Assembly: GCA_045591315.1 (NCBI GenBank)
Contig: JAZNSN010000030.1
Coordinates: 1-64,000, forward strand
Length of the DNA stretch: 64,000 nt
Direction of reading: 5' to 3'
Origin: HGM04593 sp045591315
Lineage (GTDB): Bacteria > Bacteroidota > Bacteroidia > Bacteroidales > Bacteroidaceae
This document shows, piece after piece, positions 34,328-43,448 of this stretch (position 1 is its first letter; every line of letters begins with the position of its first letter). Under the pieces are notes generated by a model. It was not told where the DNA came from and did not search any database. It was given only the letters and a program-made list of their open reading frames with translations. Both the position numbers and the translations under genes were made by a program.

Positions 34328-34608
34328 ATGCCGACACCGGCAGAAGAATATTCAGCAGCGAAGCGGAGGCCGACATGGTCACCGATTTGCTGAATAATGT
34401 AATAGGGCGCAAGATAGGTGCCGAGAACAGGCATTTGAGCAGAAAGCAGATAGCATTGCTTACATTGGAAGAACTCCGAAAGAACGGGCTCTATCACTAC
34501 GAACCATGCGACGACGGGACATGGCGCATTGCAAAAGTGAGAATATCGGATGATGTATATGATGCTATGCGTAGAAAATTTTCCGGATTGAATGACAACG
34601 GAAGATAA
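34328..34608 (+). pseudogene. Small protein gene, probably frameshifted
   Basis: A frame from ATG 34375 encodes 77 residues (MVTDLLNNVIGRKIGAENR and onward, ending NDNGR). Immediately upstream, an ATG at 34328 opens a different frame reading MPTPAEEYSAAKR, which then runs to a stop. The joined sequence looks like one small helical protein with a Pro-Ala start, so a one-base loss near 34365-34374 may have split it. Alternatively the 77-residue frame is an intact gene with its own start. The family is not recognised. It is followed by a strong terminator and lies between serC and the tandem lipoproteins. Confidence 0.5.
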
Positions 34609-34629
34609 TGAAATGCATGTGAAACAATG

Positions 34630-34664
34630 CAACAAAAAGTGGTACGCGTTACCACTTTTTGTTG
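34630..34664 (+). terminator. Terminator after the small frameshifted gene
   Basis: CAACAAAAAGTGGTA, loop CGCGT, TACCACTTTTTGTTG: a perfect 15-bp stem. Confidence 0.8.
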
Positions 34665-34670
34665 TTAGCT

Positions 34671-34702
34671 CTTGACAACGGGCTTTCAAAAAGGTATATT
34701 TG
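34671..34702 (+). promoter_or_regulatory. Promoter of the first tandem lipoprotein
   Basis: CTTG at 34671-34674, 20 bases, TATATTTG at 34695-34702, 40 bases before the ATG. Confidence 0.6.
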
Positions 34703-34742
34703 TCATAGAGTATTATAACATTCTTCTAAAACATGCCGTATT

Positions 34743-35234
34743 ATGAAAAAATATTTGCTGTTTGTATTTTCTACTGCAATGTTGCTTTGCAGTTGTGAGC
34801 ACTTGTTCGAAAGCGAGAAGGAGAGGCTGGACCGGATGGTTGGCGCACATTGGGACAAGTGGAAAAGCGAAGGAAAGGACACCACTATGTGCTTTGTCGA
34901 TTTCACAGAAGTTATACCGGTAGAATGGGACACTATGGTATATATTGACTTTCACCCTCGTTATGATAAAGAAAAGGATTTTGTCAGTTACATGAACGAC
35001 CGGTATTTGGTAATTAACGAAAAAGCCAAAGGATACCCAATAGAAAGACTGCACTTTTGGAAAGACAGCAAACTTGTATATGAAATATCCCTTTTAATGG
35101 CCAGTGATGATGAAAAGGGGGTTTTATTCGACACCAGAAGTAATTTCATTGTACGACCAAGGAACGATGCAAAATTCAGAATAAGAAAAATTGGGAAATA
35201 CTACATAACATGGGACCATAACGAAGAGGAATAG
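34743..35234 (+). CDS. Lipoprotein, tandem copy 1
   Basis: A 163-residue lipoprotein (MKKYLLFVFSTAMLLCSC, lipid Cys at residue 16 or 18). The mature part is charged and tryptophan/tyrosine-rich: DRMVGAHWDKWKSEGKD, PVEWDTMVYIDF, LHFWKDSKLVYEI and ASDDEKGVLFDTRS. No family is recognised. The first about 130 bases are identical in DNA to the second copy at 35355, and the remainder is about 75 percent similar at the protein level by eye. This is a recent tandem duplication, or gene conversion limited to the 5' part. Confidence 0.75.
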   Translation: MKKYLLFVFSTAMLLCSCEHLFESEKERLDRMVGAHWDKWKSEGKDTTMCFVDFTEVIPVEWDTMVYIDFHPRYDKEKDFVSYMNDRYLVINEKAKGYPIERLHFWKDSKLVYEISLLMASDDEKGVLFDTRSNFIVRPRNDAKFRIRKIGKYYITWDHNEEE

Positions 35235-35253
35235 ACAACTGTGTTATACATTA

Positions 35254-35290
35254 TTGTCATTTCGGGCAAGAGCGAAGCAACGAAAAATCC
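35254..35290. repeat. Half-copy of the dispersed palindromic repeat
   Basis: TTGTCATTTCGGGCAAGAGC followed by GAAGCAACGAAAAATC matches the left arm of the repeat seen near 3690. It lies between the two lipoprotein copies. Confidence 0.5.
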
Positions 35291-35354
35291 TGAAATTAAA
35301 GAGTTATCTCTTTGTAAAGGAGTATTCCAAGAATTTTATAAAACATACAGTATC

Positions 35355-35849
35355 ATGAAAAAATATTTGCTGTTTGTATTTTCTACTGCAATGTTGCTTT
35401 GCAGTTGTGAGCACTTGTTCGAAAGCGAGAAGGAGAGGCTGGACCGGATGGTTGGCGCACATTGGGACAAGTGGAAAAGCGAGGGAAAGGACACAACTAT
35501 GTGCTTTGTCGATTTCACAGAAGTCATACCTGTTGAATGGGATACTATGGTGTATCTTGACTTTGACCCCTATTATGATAATGAGAAAAAGGGAGTTGGA
35601 AGCTATATGAACGACCGTTATTGGAAAGAGAATGAAAGTTCTAGAGGATACCCTGAAGAAAGTCTGCACTTCTGGAAAGACGGTAAACTGGTATATGATA
35701 TATTCCTTTTAATGGCAAGTGATGATGAAAGGGGCGTTTTATTTAATACAAGAAGTAAATTTATAGTACGCCCAAGCAGCGATGCAAAATTCAGGCTAAA
35801 GAAGGTTGGAAAATACTATAAAATACGTGACCAATACGAAGATGAATAG
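35355..35849 (+). CDS. Lipoprotein, tandem copy 2
   Basis: A 164-residue lipoprotein beginning at ATG 35355. The longer frame to 35241 runs through a repeat and is rejected because copy 1 starts at the equivalent ATG. Its N-terminal 60 residues are nearly identical to copy 1 (EHLFESEKERLDRMVGAHWD), while the C-terminal part has diverged (YYDNEKKGVGSYMNDRYWKE, SSRGYPEESLHFWKDGKLVYD). No known domain. It is likely exported and anchored to the outer membrane. Confidence 0.75.
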   Translation: MKKYLLFVFSTAMLLCSCEHLFESEKERLDRMVGAHWDKWKSEGKDTTMCFVDFTEVIPVEWDTMVYLDFDPYYDNEKKGVGSYMNDRYWKENESSRGYPEESLHFWKDGKLVYDIFLLMASDDERGVLFNTRSKFIVRPSSDAKFRLKKVGKYYKIRDQYEDE

Positions 35850-35912
35850 ATGCAACAATATAGCAGTTTTACAATAACGTAGTTCGATTAAACTCAACCA
35901 AATCGCAAAACT

Positions 35913-35948
35913 GTTCATCCCGACAGAGCTAAGCGACGAGAGAGCTCT
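35913..35948. repeat. Half-copy of the dispersed palindromic repeat
   Basis: GTTCATCCCGACAGAGCTAA then GCGACGAGAGAGCTC resembles the arm of the repeat at 3690. It abuts the stop codon of the helicase gene. Confidence 0.45.
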
Positions 35949-37284
35949 ACACTCCCCTTGCCGGCATTACCAATGTCTTTACCCCCTTTATCTTCTCCCC
36001 TGCAACCTTTTTCAACACCTCGCGCATACGGTTCATTTTTACCGCAACATAAGAATAGTCGGGAAACACAATAATTGTACCTACTTCATCGGCACGAAGA
36101 CCGCCTTTCTTCATAAAGAAACCAGCGAGGTCACCACGGCTCAGCTTGTCACGCTTACCCTTGCCCACATACAGGATTGCCCACTGAGGAGAAGGAGGCA
36201 GAACATCATGCTTAGGCAAAGCATATTCAGCCATATTGTCGGGAACAAAGTCGGGCAACTCCTTATTCTCAAACGCGAGAAGATATACTGAGCCGTCGGC
36301 ATCCCAACGTGCAGTGCGTCCGTTGCGGTGTGTGAATATCTCAGCCGAAAGAGAACGCTGATAATGCACCACATGCTTCACATCCTTTATGTCGAGGCCA
36401 CGCGCTGCAAGGTCGGTACACACAAGGATATTGGAGTTGCCGCATGCAAAACGGAACAGTGCCGACTCGCGGGCCTTCTGTTCAAGAGCTCCATGATAGG
36501 CAACAGAAGAGAGTGAACGCTTCGTGAGATAACGATATACTTCATCGACACTCTCGCGGAAATTGCAGAAGACTATCGCCGGCTCGCCATTGAACGAGCA
36601 GAGCAACGAAAAGAGTTTCTCAAGCCTTTTGTCCGGGGTGGCTGTTACGGTATAGTAAGAAGTTCGTGCAACGGGCTGTTTGCCTGCCAAACGGAAATCG
36701 AGACTTTCGGAAGCAACTCCGGCAAACTGCGGTATCTCTGCAGCATCCGTAGCCGAGATAAGGAAACGTGACAACACTGCCGGCAGCTTCTCCACAAGGC
36801 TTGACATCTCTTCCTGGAATCCCATCTCCAGGCACTTGTCAAACTCATCTATTACCAGCAACGAGCATTTGTCAACAGCAAAGGAACCGCGCTTCAAATG
36901 GTCGAGAAGACGCCCAGGAGTACCTACTACGACCGATGTCGATGAACCTCCGAGCGAGGCGACCTCCTGTTCCAACGGACGGCCTCCATAGAGAGCTGTC
37001 ATCTGGAATGGCGTTGCCATAGCGCGCCACACCTCATATACCTGGCGTGCAAGTTCGCGGGACGGCAGTACAATAACCGCTTGTACCCCATTGCACATGA
37101 CATCGAGACGTTCAAGTATCGGCAACAGGAATGCCAATGTCTTTCCGGTTCCTGTAGGAGAGAGAAGCACCATGCTCTCATTATTACGGCAATGTTCGAT
37201 AGCCGTCTGCTGCATAGCGTTAAGTTCTCCTATATTGAGCTTGCACAGCGCATTGCGCTGCATTTCATTCAGTGTTCCTTTCAT
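35947..37284 (-). CDS. DEAD-box-family RNA helicase, DbpA-like
   Basis: A 445-residue SF2 helicase. Motifs in order: Q-like region ELNAMQQTAI, I SPTGTGKT, Ia PSRELA, Ib GTPGRLLDH, II DEFD (in VIDEFDKCLEMGF), III SAT, IV/V DLAARGLDIKDVKHVVHY and VI HRNGRTAR. Motif II is DEFD rather than DEAD. The last 70 residues resemble the DbpA RNA-binding domain, with LSRGDLAGFFMKKGGLRADEVGTI and VAVKMNRMREVLKKV, suggesting 23S rRNA helix 92 binding in 50S assembly. It overlaps the 3' end of the upstream sulfatase gene by 4 bases. Confidence 0.88.
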   Translation of the reverse strand: MKGTLNEMQRNALCKLNIGELNAMQQTAIEHCRNNESMVLLSPTGTGKTLAFLLPILERLDVMCNGVQAVIVLPSRELARQVYEVWRAMATPFQMTALYGGRPLEQEVASLGGSSTSVVVGTPGRLLDHLKRGSFAVDKCSLLVIDEFDKCLEMGFQEEMSSLVEKLPAVLSRFLISATDAAEIPQFAGVASESLDFRLAGKQPVARTSYYTVTATPDKRLEKLFSLLCSFNGEPAIVFCNFRESVDEVYRYLTKRSLSSVAYHGALEQKARESALFRFACGNSNILVCTDLAARGLDIKDVKHVVHYQRSLSAEIFTHRNGRTARWDADGSVYLLAFENKELPDFVPDNMAEYALPKHDVLPPSPQWAILYVGKGKRDKLSRGDLAGFFMKKGGLRADEVGTIIVFPDYSYVAVKMNRMREVLKKVAGEKIKGVKTLVMPARGV

Positions 37285-38873
37285 TGAAATTCCATAAAGT
37301 ATTTTCTGTTATTACGTACTCCTTCGAGCAAGTTTTTCAAGGCATCCAGCATCGTCGGGTTCTCATCGGCAAGGTTCTTGGTTTCATCAAACTCGCCATT
37401 CACCCTCTTGAAAAGCTGCGGTTCCTTAGAGTAACCTGTCTCAATCTTAGGCCCCCAGGGAACCATTGCCGGGCCACCTTTAGGCTCAATATACTTCCAA
37501 TTGAACAGAATAAGCGAAAGTGTATGGTTGGCAGCCATCTCAACTGCAAACGGACGGCCTGCACCCTCTTCGCCCATCCATGCCCCAAGCTGCGAACGGT
37601 CACCGTCGGGAGAGAACGAGCGCACACCGGGAGCTGCTTTCTTGCCCGTTATGCCCGCCATAACATCGAGAAAATCTATCTGTGACACAAGTCCTGTTCT
37701 CACCCCGCCCTTCTTTATCCTTGCCGGCCAATGAACAATGAAAGGCACACGCGTTCCGCCCTCAAATGTACTGTACTTTCCTCCTCGCAGGCCTCCTGTA
37801 GGTGAATGGCTGCCGACAAGTTCCTCTGCCTTATCGTCATATCCGTCATCCAGTACAGGACCGTTGTCGCTTGTCAGGATTATCAATGTATTCTCCAACA
37901 ACCCCTGCTCTTCAAGCGCATTGACTATCTCGCCGACACACCAGTCGAACTGCGCTATGGCATCGCCGCGAAGCCCCATACTGCTTGTTCTCCTAAAGCG
38001 AGGATGCGGGAAACGCGGCACATGTATATCGTTGGCAGCAAAATAGATAAAGAACGGTTGTTCACTATTTGCTTTAATAAAATCAACAGCCTTGCATGTT
38101 ATGCTGTCGGCAATATTTTCATCCTTCCAAAGAGCCGTCCCGCCACCCTTCATATAACCGATACGTCCTATTCCGTTCACAATTGACATATCGTGCCCAT
38201 GAGAATGCCTGAGATTATAAAGCAGTTCGGGATTGCTGCGCCCGGTAGGTTCACCCTCGAAATTATGCTTGTAGCTCACATATATCGGTGCCATAGGGTC
38301 GTAATTGGCCACTTTCCCGTTTTCGATGAACACACACGGCACCCTGTCGGCAGTAGCTGCCATAATGTAGGAATAATCGAACCCGATATCTGCCAATGCC
38401 GGAGAGAGAACACTGTTCCAATCCTGTCTTCCGCTTTCTGCACCGAGCCCCAGATGCCATTTTCCGAATGCGGCCGTAGTATAGCCGGCCTCCTTGAACA
38501 CGTCGGCAACGGTATATTGTTCAGGCGAAACAATCATAGCTGCATCACCGGCCGCTACATCTGTCCCTTGCTTGCGCCAAGGGTACTCACCGGTAAGCAG
38601 AGAGTAGCGCGAAGGTGTACTCGTTGAAGCAACAGCATGGGCATTCGTAAAGCGCAAACCATCAGATGCCAAATTATTTATATTAGGCGTTTTAACACCT
38701 ATTGCACCATAACATTCCAGGTCTCCGAAACCTAAATCATCGGCATATATCATCACCACATTGGGCAACTCCTTGGAAGCACCTGCTTGCGATGCAGGAT
38801 TCACCTCCTGAGCCTGTACTGCAAATGGAGAAATTGCAGCAACTGACAATATTGAAAAATTCATTCTTGACAT
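37281..38873 (-). CDS. Sulfatase, Ser-type
   Basis: An exported sulfatase of about 530 residues. The frame is open to 38906, but a -7-like element (TAACTTCG, minus strand 38901-38894) overlaps that start. ATG 38873 (MSRMNFSILSVAAISPFAVQAQ) gives a good signal peptide; ATG 38864 or 38885 is also possible. Conserved parts: NVVMIYADDLGFGD, STPSRYSLLTGEYPW (Ser converted to formylglycine), GKWHLG, FFIYFAANDIHVPRFP and LTSDNGPV. It resembles arylsulfatase-A-type family S1 enzymes, some acting on host glycans. It overlaps a DEAD-box helicase gene, an unusual partner. Confidence 0.9.
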   Translation of the reverse strand: MSRMNFSILSVAAISPFAVQAQEVNPASQAGASKELPNVVMIYADDLGFGDLECYGAIGVKTPNINNLASDGLRFTNAHAVASTSTPSRYSLLTGEYPWRKQGTDVAAGDAAMIVSPEQYTVADVFKEAGYTTAAFGKWHLGLGAESGRQDWNSVLSPALADIGFDYSYIMAATADRVPCVFIENGKVANYDPMAPIYVSYKHNFEGEPTGRSNPELLYNLRHSHGHDMSIVNGIGRIGYMKGGGTALWKDENIADSITCKAVDFIKANSEQPFFIYFAANDIHVPRFPHPRFRRTSSMGLRGDAIAQFDWCVGEIVNALEEQGLLENTLIILTSDNGPVLDDGYDDKAEELVGSHSPTGGLRGGKYSTFEGGTRVPFIVHWPARIKKGGVRTGLVSQIDFLDVMAGITGKKAAPGVRSFSPDGDRSQLGAWMGEEGAGRPFAVEMAANHTLSLILFNWKYIEPKGGPAMVPWGPKIETGYSKEPQLFKRVNGEFDETKNLADENPTMLDALKNLLEGVRNNRKYFMEFQ

Positions 38874-39062
38874 GTAATTCAGCATTTGTTGAGCGAAGTT
38901 AACCATTCTGAATTGATAAATAAAGCGTGCTGGATAAAAAAATCAAAATCTGCCAAATTGACACCACTTGTCATGTTAACGCCACAGAAAGAGTGACGTT
39001 TTGTGCCAAAAACTGCAATGGCATGTTATTTGTTATAAACAAAACAGAAAACATATAGAGCC

Positions 39063-39644
39063 ATGAGTAAAAAAGATAAGGAAATTTTGGAAGAAGCCGT
39101 AAACGAGAATATCAACGGCACACAGGAGGAGAATACCGAGGAGAACTGCGCCCAGCAGGAAGAGAGAGAGCTGACAGCAGAAGAGAAACTGCAGCAAGAG
39201 CTTGACGAGGCAAACGGAAAGATTGCCGTGCTTGAGGACAAGTATCTTCGTCAGGTAGCTGAGTTCGACAACTATCGCAAGCGTACTATGAAGGAAAAAG
39301 CCGAACTTATAAAGAACGGCGGCGAGCGCGCGATTGAGTCGATACTGCCGGTACTCGACGACTTTGAACGTGCGCTCAGCAACATGTCAAAGGACGAAAG
39401 TTCTGCGGAGATTATGACCGGCGTAGAGCTCATATATAACAAGTTCGTAGGTATCCTTAAGCAGAACGGACTGCAGAAGATTGAGACAGACGGTGCTGTT
39501 TTCGACACAGACTTCCATGAGGCCATTGCAATGGTACCGACACCGGACGAAAACCTAAAAGGGAAGGTACTTGATTGTATTCAAGCCGGTTATACACTGA
39601 ACGATAAAGTAATACGTCACGCAAAGGTTGCTGTTGGCGAATAA
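39063..39644 (+). CDS. grpE: Nucleotide exchange factor GrpE
   Basis: A 193-residue co-chaperone that releases ADP from DnaK. It has an acidic, Glu-rich N-terminus (residues 1-50), a long coiled coil with KYLRQVAEFDNYRKRTMKEK, and a beta-rich C-terminal head with VLDDFERAL, GLQKIETDGAVFDTDFHEAI and GYTLNDKVIRHAKVAVG. The length is normal for the family. dnaJ follows 11 bases later, so the two are co-transcribed; dnaK is elsewhere. No CIRCE element is visible upstream. Confidence 0.97.
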   Translation: MSKKDKEILEEAVNENINGTQEENTEENCAQQEERELTAEEKLQQELDEANGKIAVLEDKYLRQVAEFDNYRKRTMKEKAELIKNGGERAIESILPVLDDFERALSNMSKDESSAEIMTGVELIYNKFVGILKQNGLQKIETDGAVFDTDFHEAIAMVPTPDENLKGKVLDCIQAGYTLNDKVIRHAKVAVGE

Positions 39645-39655
39645 TATTTAGCAGT

Positions 39656-40804
39656 ATGGCAAAAAGAGATTACTATGAAGTGCTGGGCGTAGAGAAAAAC
39701 GCATCGGCAAACGACATAAAGAAGGCTTACCGCAAGCTGGCGATACAGTATCACCCCGACAAGAACCCGGACGACAAGAAAGCCGAAGAGAAGTTCAAGG
39801 AGGCTGCCGAGGCTTATAGCGTACTCAGCGACCCAGACAAGAGAGCCCGTTACGACCAGTTCGGCCACGAGGGCCTTGGAGGAGCTGCAGGAGGCGGTTT
39901 TAATGGAGCCGGCATGGACATGAACGACATTTTCTCAATGTTCGGCGACATATTCGGAGGCCGTGGAGGATTCAGCGGTTTCGGAGGGTTTGGCGGAGGC
40001 AGTGCCGGACCGCAGAAGTTCCGCGGAAGCGACCAGAGGGTAAAGGTAAAGCTCAACCTGCAGGAGATTGCCAACGGAGTTACAAAGAAGTTCAAGCTGA
40101 AGAAATATGTAAAATGTTCTCACTGTGGCGGAACCGGTGCCGAAGGAAATGCCACTGAGACATGCCCCGACTGCCACGGAACCGGCCGTGTGGTACGCAC
40201 GCAGCAGAGTTTCTTCGGCATGATGCGCAGCGAGGTTGCCTGCCCGCGCTGTAACGGCGAGGGTAAGATAATCAAGAACAAGTGCCCCCACTGCAACGGC
40301 GAGGGAGTTGTCATGGGCGAAGAGGTTGTAGAAGTACAGATACCGGCCGGAGTTGTAGAGGGCATGCAGCTCTCTATGCGAGGCAAGGGAAATGCCGGAA
40401 AAAGAAACGGCATAAACGGTGACCTGCTCATTCTTATCGAAGAAGAGAAGCACCCCACCCTTGTACGCGACGAAAACGACCTTATATACAGCCTTCTGTT
40501 AGACATTCCGACAGCTGCATTAGGCGGGTTTGCCGAGATTCCGACAATAGACGGAAAGGCAAAGGTGACAATCGACCCTGGAACACAGCCGGGCAAGGTT
40601 CTCCGCCTTAGAGGAAAAGGCTTGCCCACACTGAACGGTTACGGAAAGGGAGATATCGTGGTCAACATAAGCGTATATATCCCTGAGACATTGTCAAAGG
40701 AGGAGAAAAAGACCATTGAGAACTTCAGGGAATCTGATAATTTCCGACCCAGCGAAAGCATCAAGGAAAAGATTTTCCGCCGTTTCAAGAGTTTTTTCGA
40801 CTAA
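39656..40804 (+). CDS. dnaJ: Chaperone protein DnaJ
   Basis: A 382-residue Hsp40. The J domain (1-70) includes YHPDKNP with the HPD triad. A Gly/Phe-rich linker follows (residues 75-120). The zinc-finger region has four CxxCxGxG-type repeats: CSHCGGTGAEG, CPDCHGTGRV, CPRCNGEGKI and CPHCNGEGVV. Two C-terminal substrate-binding beta domains follow. It delivers substrates to DnaK and stimulates its ATPase. It belongs to the grpE operon. Confidence 0.97.
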   Translation: MAKRDYYEVLGVEKNASANDIKKAYRKLAIQYHPDKNPDDKKAEEKFKEAAEAYSVLSDPDKRARYDQFGHEGLGGAAGGGFNGAGMDMNDIFSMFGDIFGGRGGFSGFGGFGGGSAGPQKFRGSDQRVKVKLNLQEIANGVTKKFKLKKYVKCSHCGGTGAEGNATETCPDCHGTGRVVRTQQSFFGMMRSEVACPRCNGEGKIIKNKCPHCNGEGVVMGEEVVEVQIPAGVVEGMQLSMRGKGNAGKRNGINGDLLILIEEEKHPTLVRDENDLIYSLLLDIPTAALGGFAEIPTIDGKAKVTIDPGTQPGKVLRLRGKGLPTLNGYGKGDIVVNISVYIPETLSKEEKKTIENFRESDNFRPSESIKEKIFRRFKSFFD

Positions 40805-40826
40805 TAACAAAACTGATACTTAGGAT

Positions 40827-42122
40827 ATGACATACGACGAGACTGTCACATATCTGTTCAACTGCGCACCGCCCTTCCAGCAAGTAGGCGGTGCAGCTTA
40901 CAAAGAGGGGTTATCGACTACGGTCGCACTCGACAGGCACTTAGGTCATCCGCATAGAAAATTCCCGACAATACACATTGCCGGAACAAACGGCAAAGGC
41001 TCCACTTCGCACACCATTGCAGCCATTCTTCAGGAGAGCGGATACAAGGTCGGGCTCTATACCTCGCCCCACCTCATCGACTTCCGCGAAAGGATAAGGG
41101 TAAACGGCATCCCTGCAAGCAAGGAGTATGTCGTGGATTTTGTCGGGAAACACAAGGAGTTCTTCGAGCCTTTAAGCCCTTCATTCTTCGAGCTCACAAC
41201 CGCTATGGCATTCAACTTCTTTGCCGAGCAGGAAGTCGATGTCGCCGTGATTGAGACAGGCTTGGGCGGACGGCTCGACTGTACTAACATAATCACTCCT
41301 AAACTCTCTATAATAACCAATATAAGCCTTGACCACACACAGTTTCTAGGCAACACTGTAGAGGAGATTGCAGCAGAGAAAGCCGGAATAATAAAGGCCG
41401 GAATCCCGGTTGTTATAGGAGAGGCGACAGAAGTCACAAGAACCGTATTCAAGAAAAAGGCATCCGAAGTTTGCGCACCGATTGCATTTGCCGAGGACAA
41501 GCCGGAAATCACGCATTCAGAGCCTCGCGGAAACGGCTATGAATACACAGCCGCAAGATACGGAAAACTGCATGGCGAACTTGGAGGATATTGCCAGGAG
41601 AAGAATGCCAACACCATACTTGCAGCTATAGAGAAACTGAAGGAGCAAGGGTTCGCAATCAGCGAGGACGCTTTACGAAAAGGTTTTACAAATGTGTGCT
41701 CGCTCACCGGCCTTATGGGGCGATGGCAGAAGCTCAGGGAGAACCCTAGGGCCGTTTGCGATGCAGGGCACAATATCGGCGGAATAAAGTACATAGCAGA
41801 GCAACTCGAAGCCACCCGATGCGACAGGCTGCGCATCGTGTTCGGCATGGTAAGCGACAAGGACATAACAGCCGTGCTCTCCATGATGCCGAAGAATGCC
41901 GAATACTACTTTACACAAGCAGGCATAAAACGTGCCATGCCAGCCGAAGAACTCAAAGAGAAGGCCGTACTGTTCGGGCTTGAGGGCAATGCCTACCCCA
42001 CCGTTCATGCAGCATTCCGGGCAGCTTTGGCAGAGAGCGGCAATGATGACTTCATTTTTGTAGGCGGAAGCTGTTTTGTCGTAGCCGACCTGCTTGCCGC
42101 ACTGCAGAAAGAACAAGGCTGA
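40827..42122 (+). CDS. folC: Folylpolyglutamate synthase / dihydrofolate synthase
   Basis: A 431-residue Mur-ligase-family enzyme that adds glutamate to folates, and often also makes dihydrofolate from dihydropteroate. Hallmarks: P-loop IAGTNGKGSTSHTIA near residue 50, YTSPHLIDFRERIRVNG, ETGLGGRLDCTN and SLDHTQFLGNTVEEIAAEKAGI. The C-terminal domain has DAGHNIGGIKYIAEQL. It starts 22 bases after dnaJ on the same strand and is followed by a strong terminator, so read-through from grpE-dnaJ is likely. Confidence 0.94.
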   Translation: MTYDETVTYLFNCAPPFQQVGGAAYKEGLSTTVALDRHLGHPHRKFPTIHIAGTNGKGSTSHTIAAILQESGYKVGLYTSPHLIDFRERIRVNGIPASKEYVVDFVGKHKEFFEPLSPSFFELTTAMAFNFFAEQEVDVAVIETGLGGRLDCTNIITPKLSIITNISLDHTQFLGNTVEEIAAEKAGIIKAGIPVVIGEATEVTRTVFKKKASEVCAPIAFAEDKPEITHSEPRGNGYEYTAARYGKLHGELGGYCQEKNANTILAAIEKLKEQGFAISEDALRKGFTNVCSLTGLMGRWQKLRENPRAVCDAGHNIGGIKYIAEQLEATRCDRLRIVFGMVSDKDITAVLSMMPKNAEYYFTQAGIKRAMPAEELKEKAVLFGLEGNAYPTVHAAFRAALAESGNDDFIFVGGSCFVVADLLAALQKEQG

Positions 42123-42177
42123 ACTGGCTAATGAACAAATTTGACAACACCTAAAATTTTATAAGAGAGGCACCTGA

Positions 42178-42216
42178 TGATGCACCGCTGAAATTTTTCG
42201 CGGTGCATCATTTTTT
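42178..42216 (+). terminator. Terminator after folC
   Basis: TGATGCACCGC, an 11-base loop and GCGGTGCATCA followed by TTTTTT. Confidence 0.93.
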
Positions 42217-42275
42217 AACGCCCGATTCCCATACTCCGGACGGCAAAATATATTGTTAATTTTATCACGTTTTCC

Positions 42276-42306
42276 TTTGAGGTAATATCTTTTTTTATTT
42301 TATTTG
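42276..42306 (+). promoter_or_regulatory. Promoter of the galM operon
   Basis: TTTG at 42276-42279, 19 bases, then TTTATTTG at 42299-42306, which differs from TAnnTTTG at one conserved position. The ATG used is 31 bases downstream. Confidence 0.5.
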
Positions 42307-42336
42307 CGGAGAAATAGCTATCTAACCATAAAAATT

Positions 42337-43419
42337 ATGAGTTGTACCGAAAATCTCTCACAATTCAAGGCCGCCGACTTCAAAAAGGTCATTGGCGGCA
42401 AGGAAACCGCTCTTTTCGTTCTCAAGAACAAGAAAGGCAGCGAAGTTACAATAACAAACTACGGTGGAGCGATTTGCAGCATCATGGTTCCCGACAAGAA
42501 CGGCAACTACGCCAATGTAATTCAGGGACATGACAGCATCGACAACCTCCTGAATAGCCCCGAACCCTTCCTCAGCACATTGGTAGGACGCTACGGCAAC
42601 CGAATATGCAAAGGCAAGTTCACAATCGACGGCAAGGAGTACAATCTTGCAATCAACAACGGTCCTAACCACCTTCATGGCGGCCCTACAGGATTCCACG
42701 CAAGAGTATGGGACGCAGAGCAGACCGACAGCCAGACACTCAAGCTCCATTATCTTTCGGCCGACATGGAAGAGGGCTTCCCCGGCAATCTCGACGTGAC
42801 AGTAGTCTATACATTCACCGATGACGACGAACTGAAAATCGACTACACTGCCACAACAGACAAGAAGACTATAGTTAACCTTACAAGCCACGGCTTCTTC
42901 TCACTTTCGGGCATTGCAAACCCGACCGCAACAATCGACAACCTTATTTGCGAAATCAATGCCGATTTCTTCGTTCCTATTGACGACACATCGGTTCCTT
43001 ACGGTTGCATCAAGCCTGTAAAGGGCACTGCATTCGACTTTACAGTACCTACAGCAGTAGGTGCACGCATCGATGCCGACGAGGAGCAGATCAAGCATGG
43101 TGCCGGTTACGACCACTGCTATGTGCTCAACAAGAAAGAGGTCGGTGAGCTCAGCTTTGCAGCCAAGGTTACAGAGCCGGTAAGCGGCCGTACAATGGAG
43201 GTCTATACCACAGAACCGGGCGTTCAGGTATATACATCCAACTGGCATAGCGGCTTTGCCGGAGCACATGGTGCTACATTCCCCAAGCGCAGTGCCATCT
43301 GTTTCGAGGCACAGCACTTCCCCGATTCACCTAACCGCGCACACTTCCCAAGCGTTGTATTGTGCCCTGGAGAGACATACAGACAGGTGACAGTATATAA
43401 ATTCGGAGTTGAAAAATAA
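42337..43419 (+). CDS. galM: Aldose 1-epimerase (mutarotase)
   Basis: A 360-residue cytoplasmic enzyme interconverting alpha and beta anomers of galactose or glucose. ATG 42337 is preferred over 42304, as the latter falls at the promoter -7. Catalytic residues are in NGPNHLHGG (His), HGFFSLSG (His) and FEAQHFPDSPN (Glu). Length matches GalM. It is the first gene of galM - transporter - galK. The start lacks a signal peptide, unlike some secreted Bacteroides mutarotases. Confidence 0.93.
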   Translation: MSCTENLSQFKAADFKKVIGGKETALFVLKNKKGSEVTITNYGGAICSIMVPDKNGNYANVIQGHDSIDNLLNSPEPFLSTLVGRYGNRICKGKFTIDGKEYNLAINNGPNHLHGGPTGFHARVWDAEQTDSQTLKLHYLSADMEEGFPGNLDVTVVYTFTDDDELKIDYTATTDKKTIVNLTSHGFFSLSGIANPTATIDNLICEINADFFVPIDDTSVPYGCIKPVKGTAFDFTVPTAVGARIDADEEQIKHGAGYDHCYVLNKKEVGELSFAAKVTEPVSGRTMEVYTTEPGVQVYTSNWHSGFAGAHGATFPKRSAICFEAQHFPDSPNRAHFPSVVLCPGETYRQVTVYKFGVEK

Positions 43420-43448
43420 TATTATAATAATTAAAACATTTTAAAATT

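Noticed and set aside
38907..39062. CIRCE element upstream of grpE
   Set aside because: No TTAGCACTC-N9-GAGTGCTAA inverted repeat is present.
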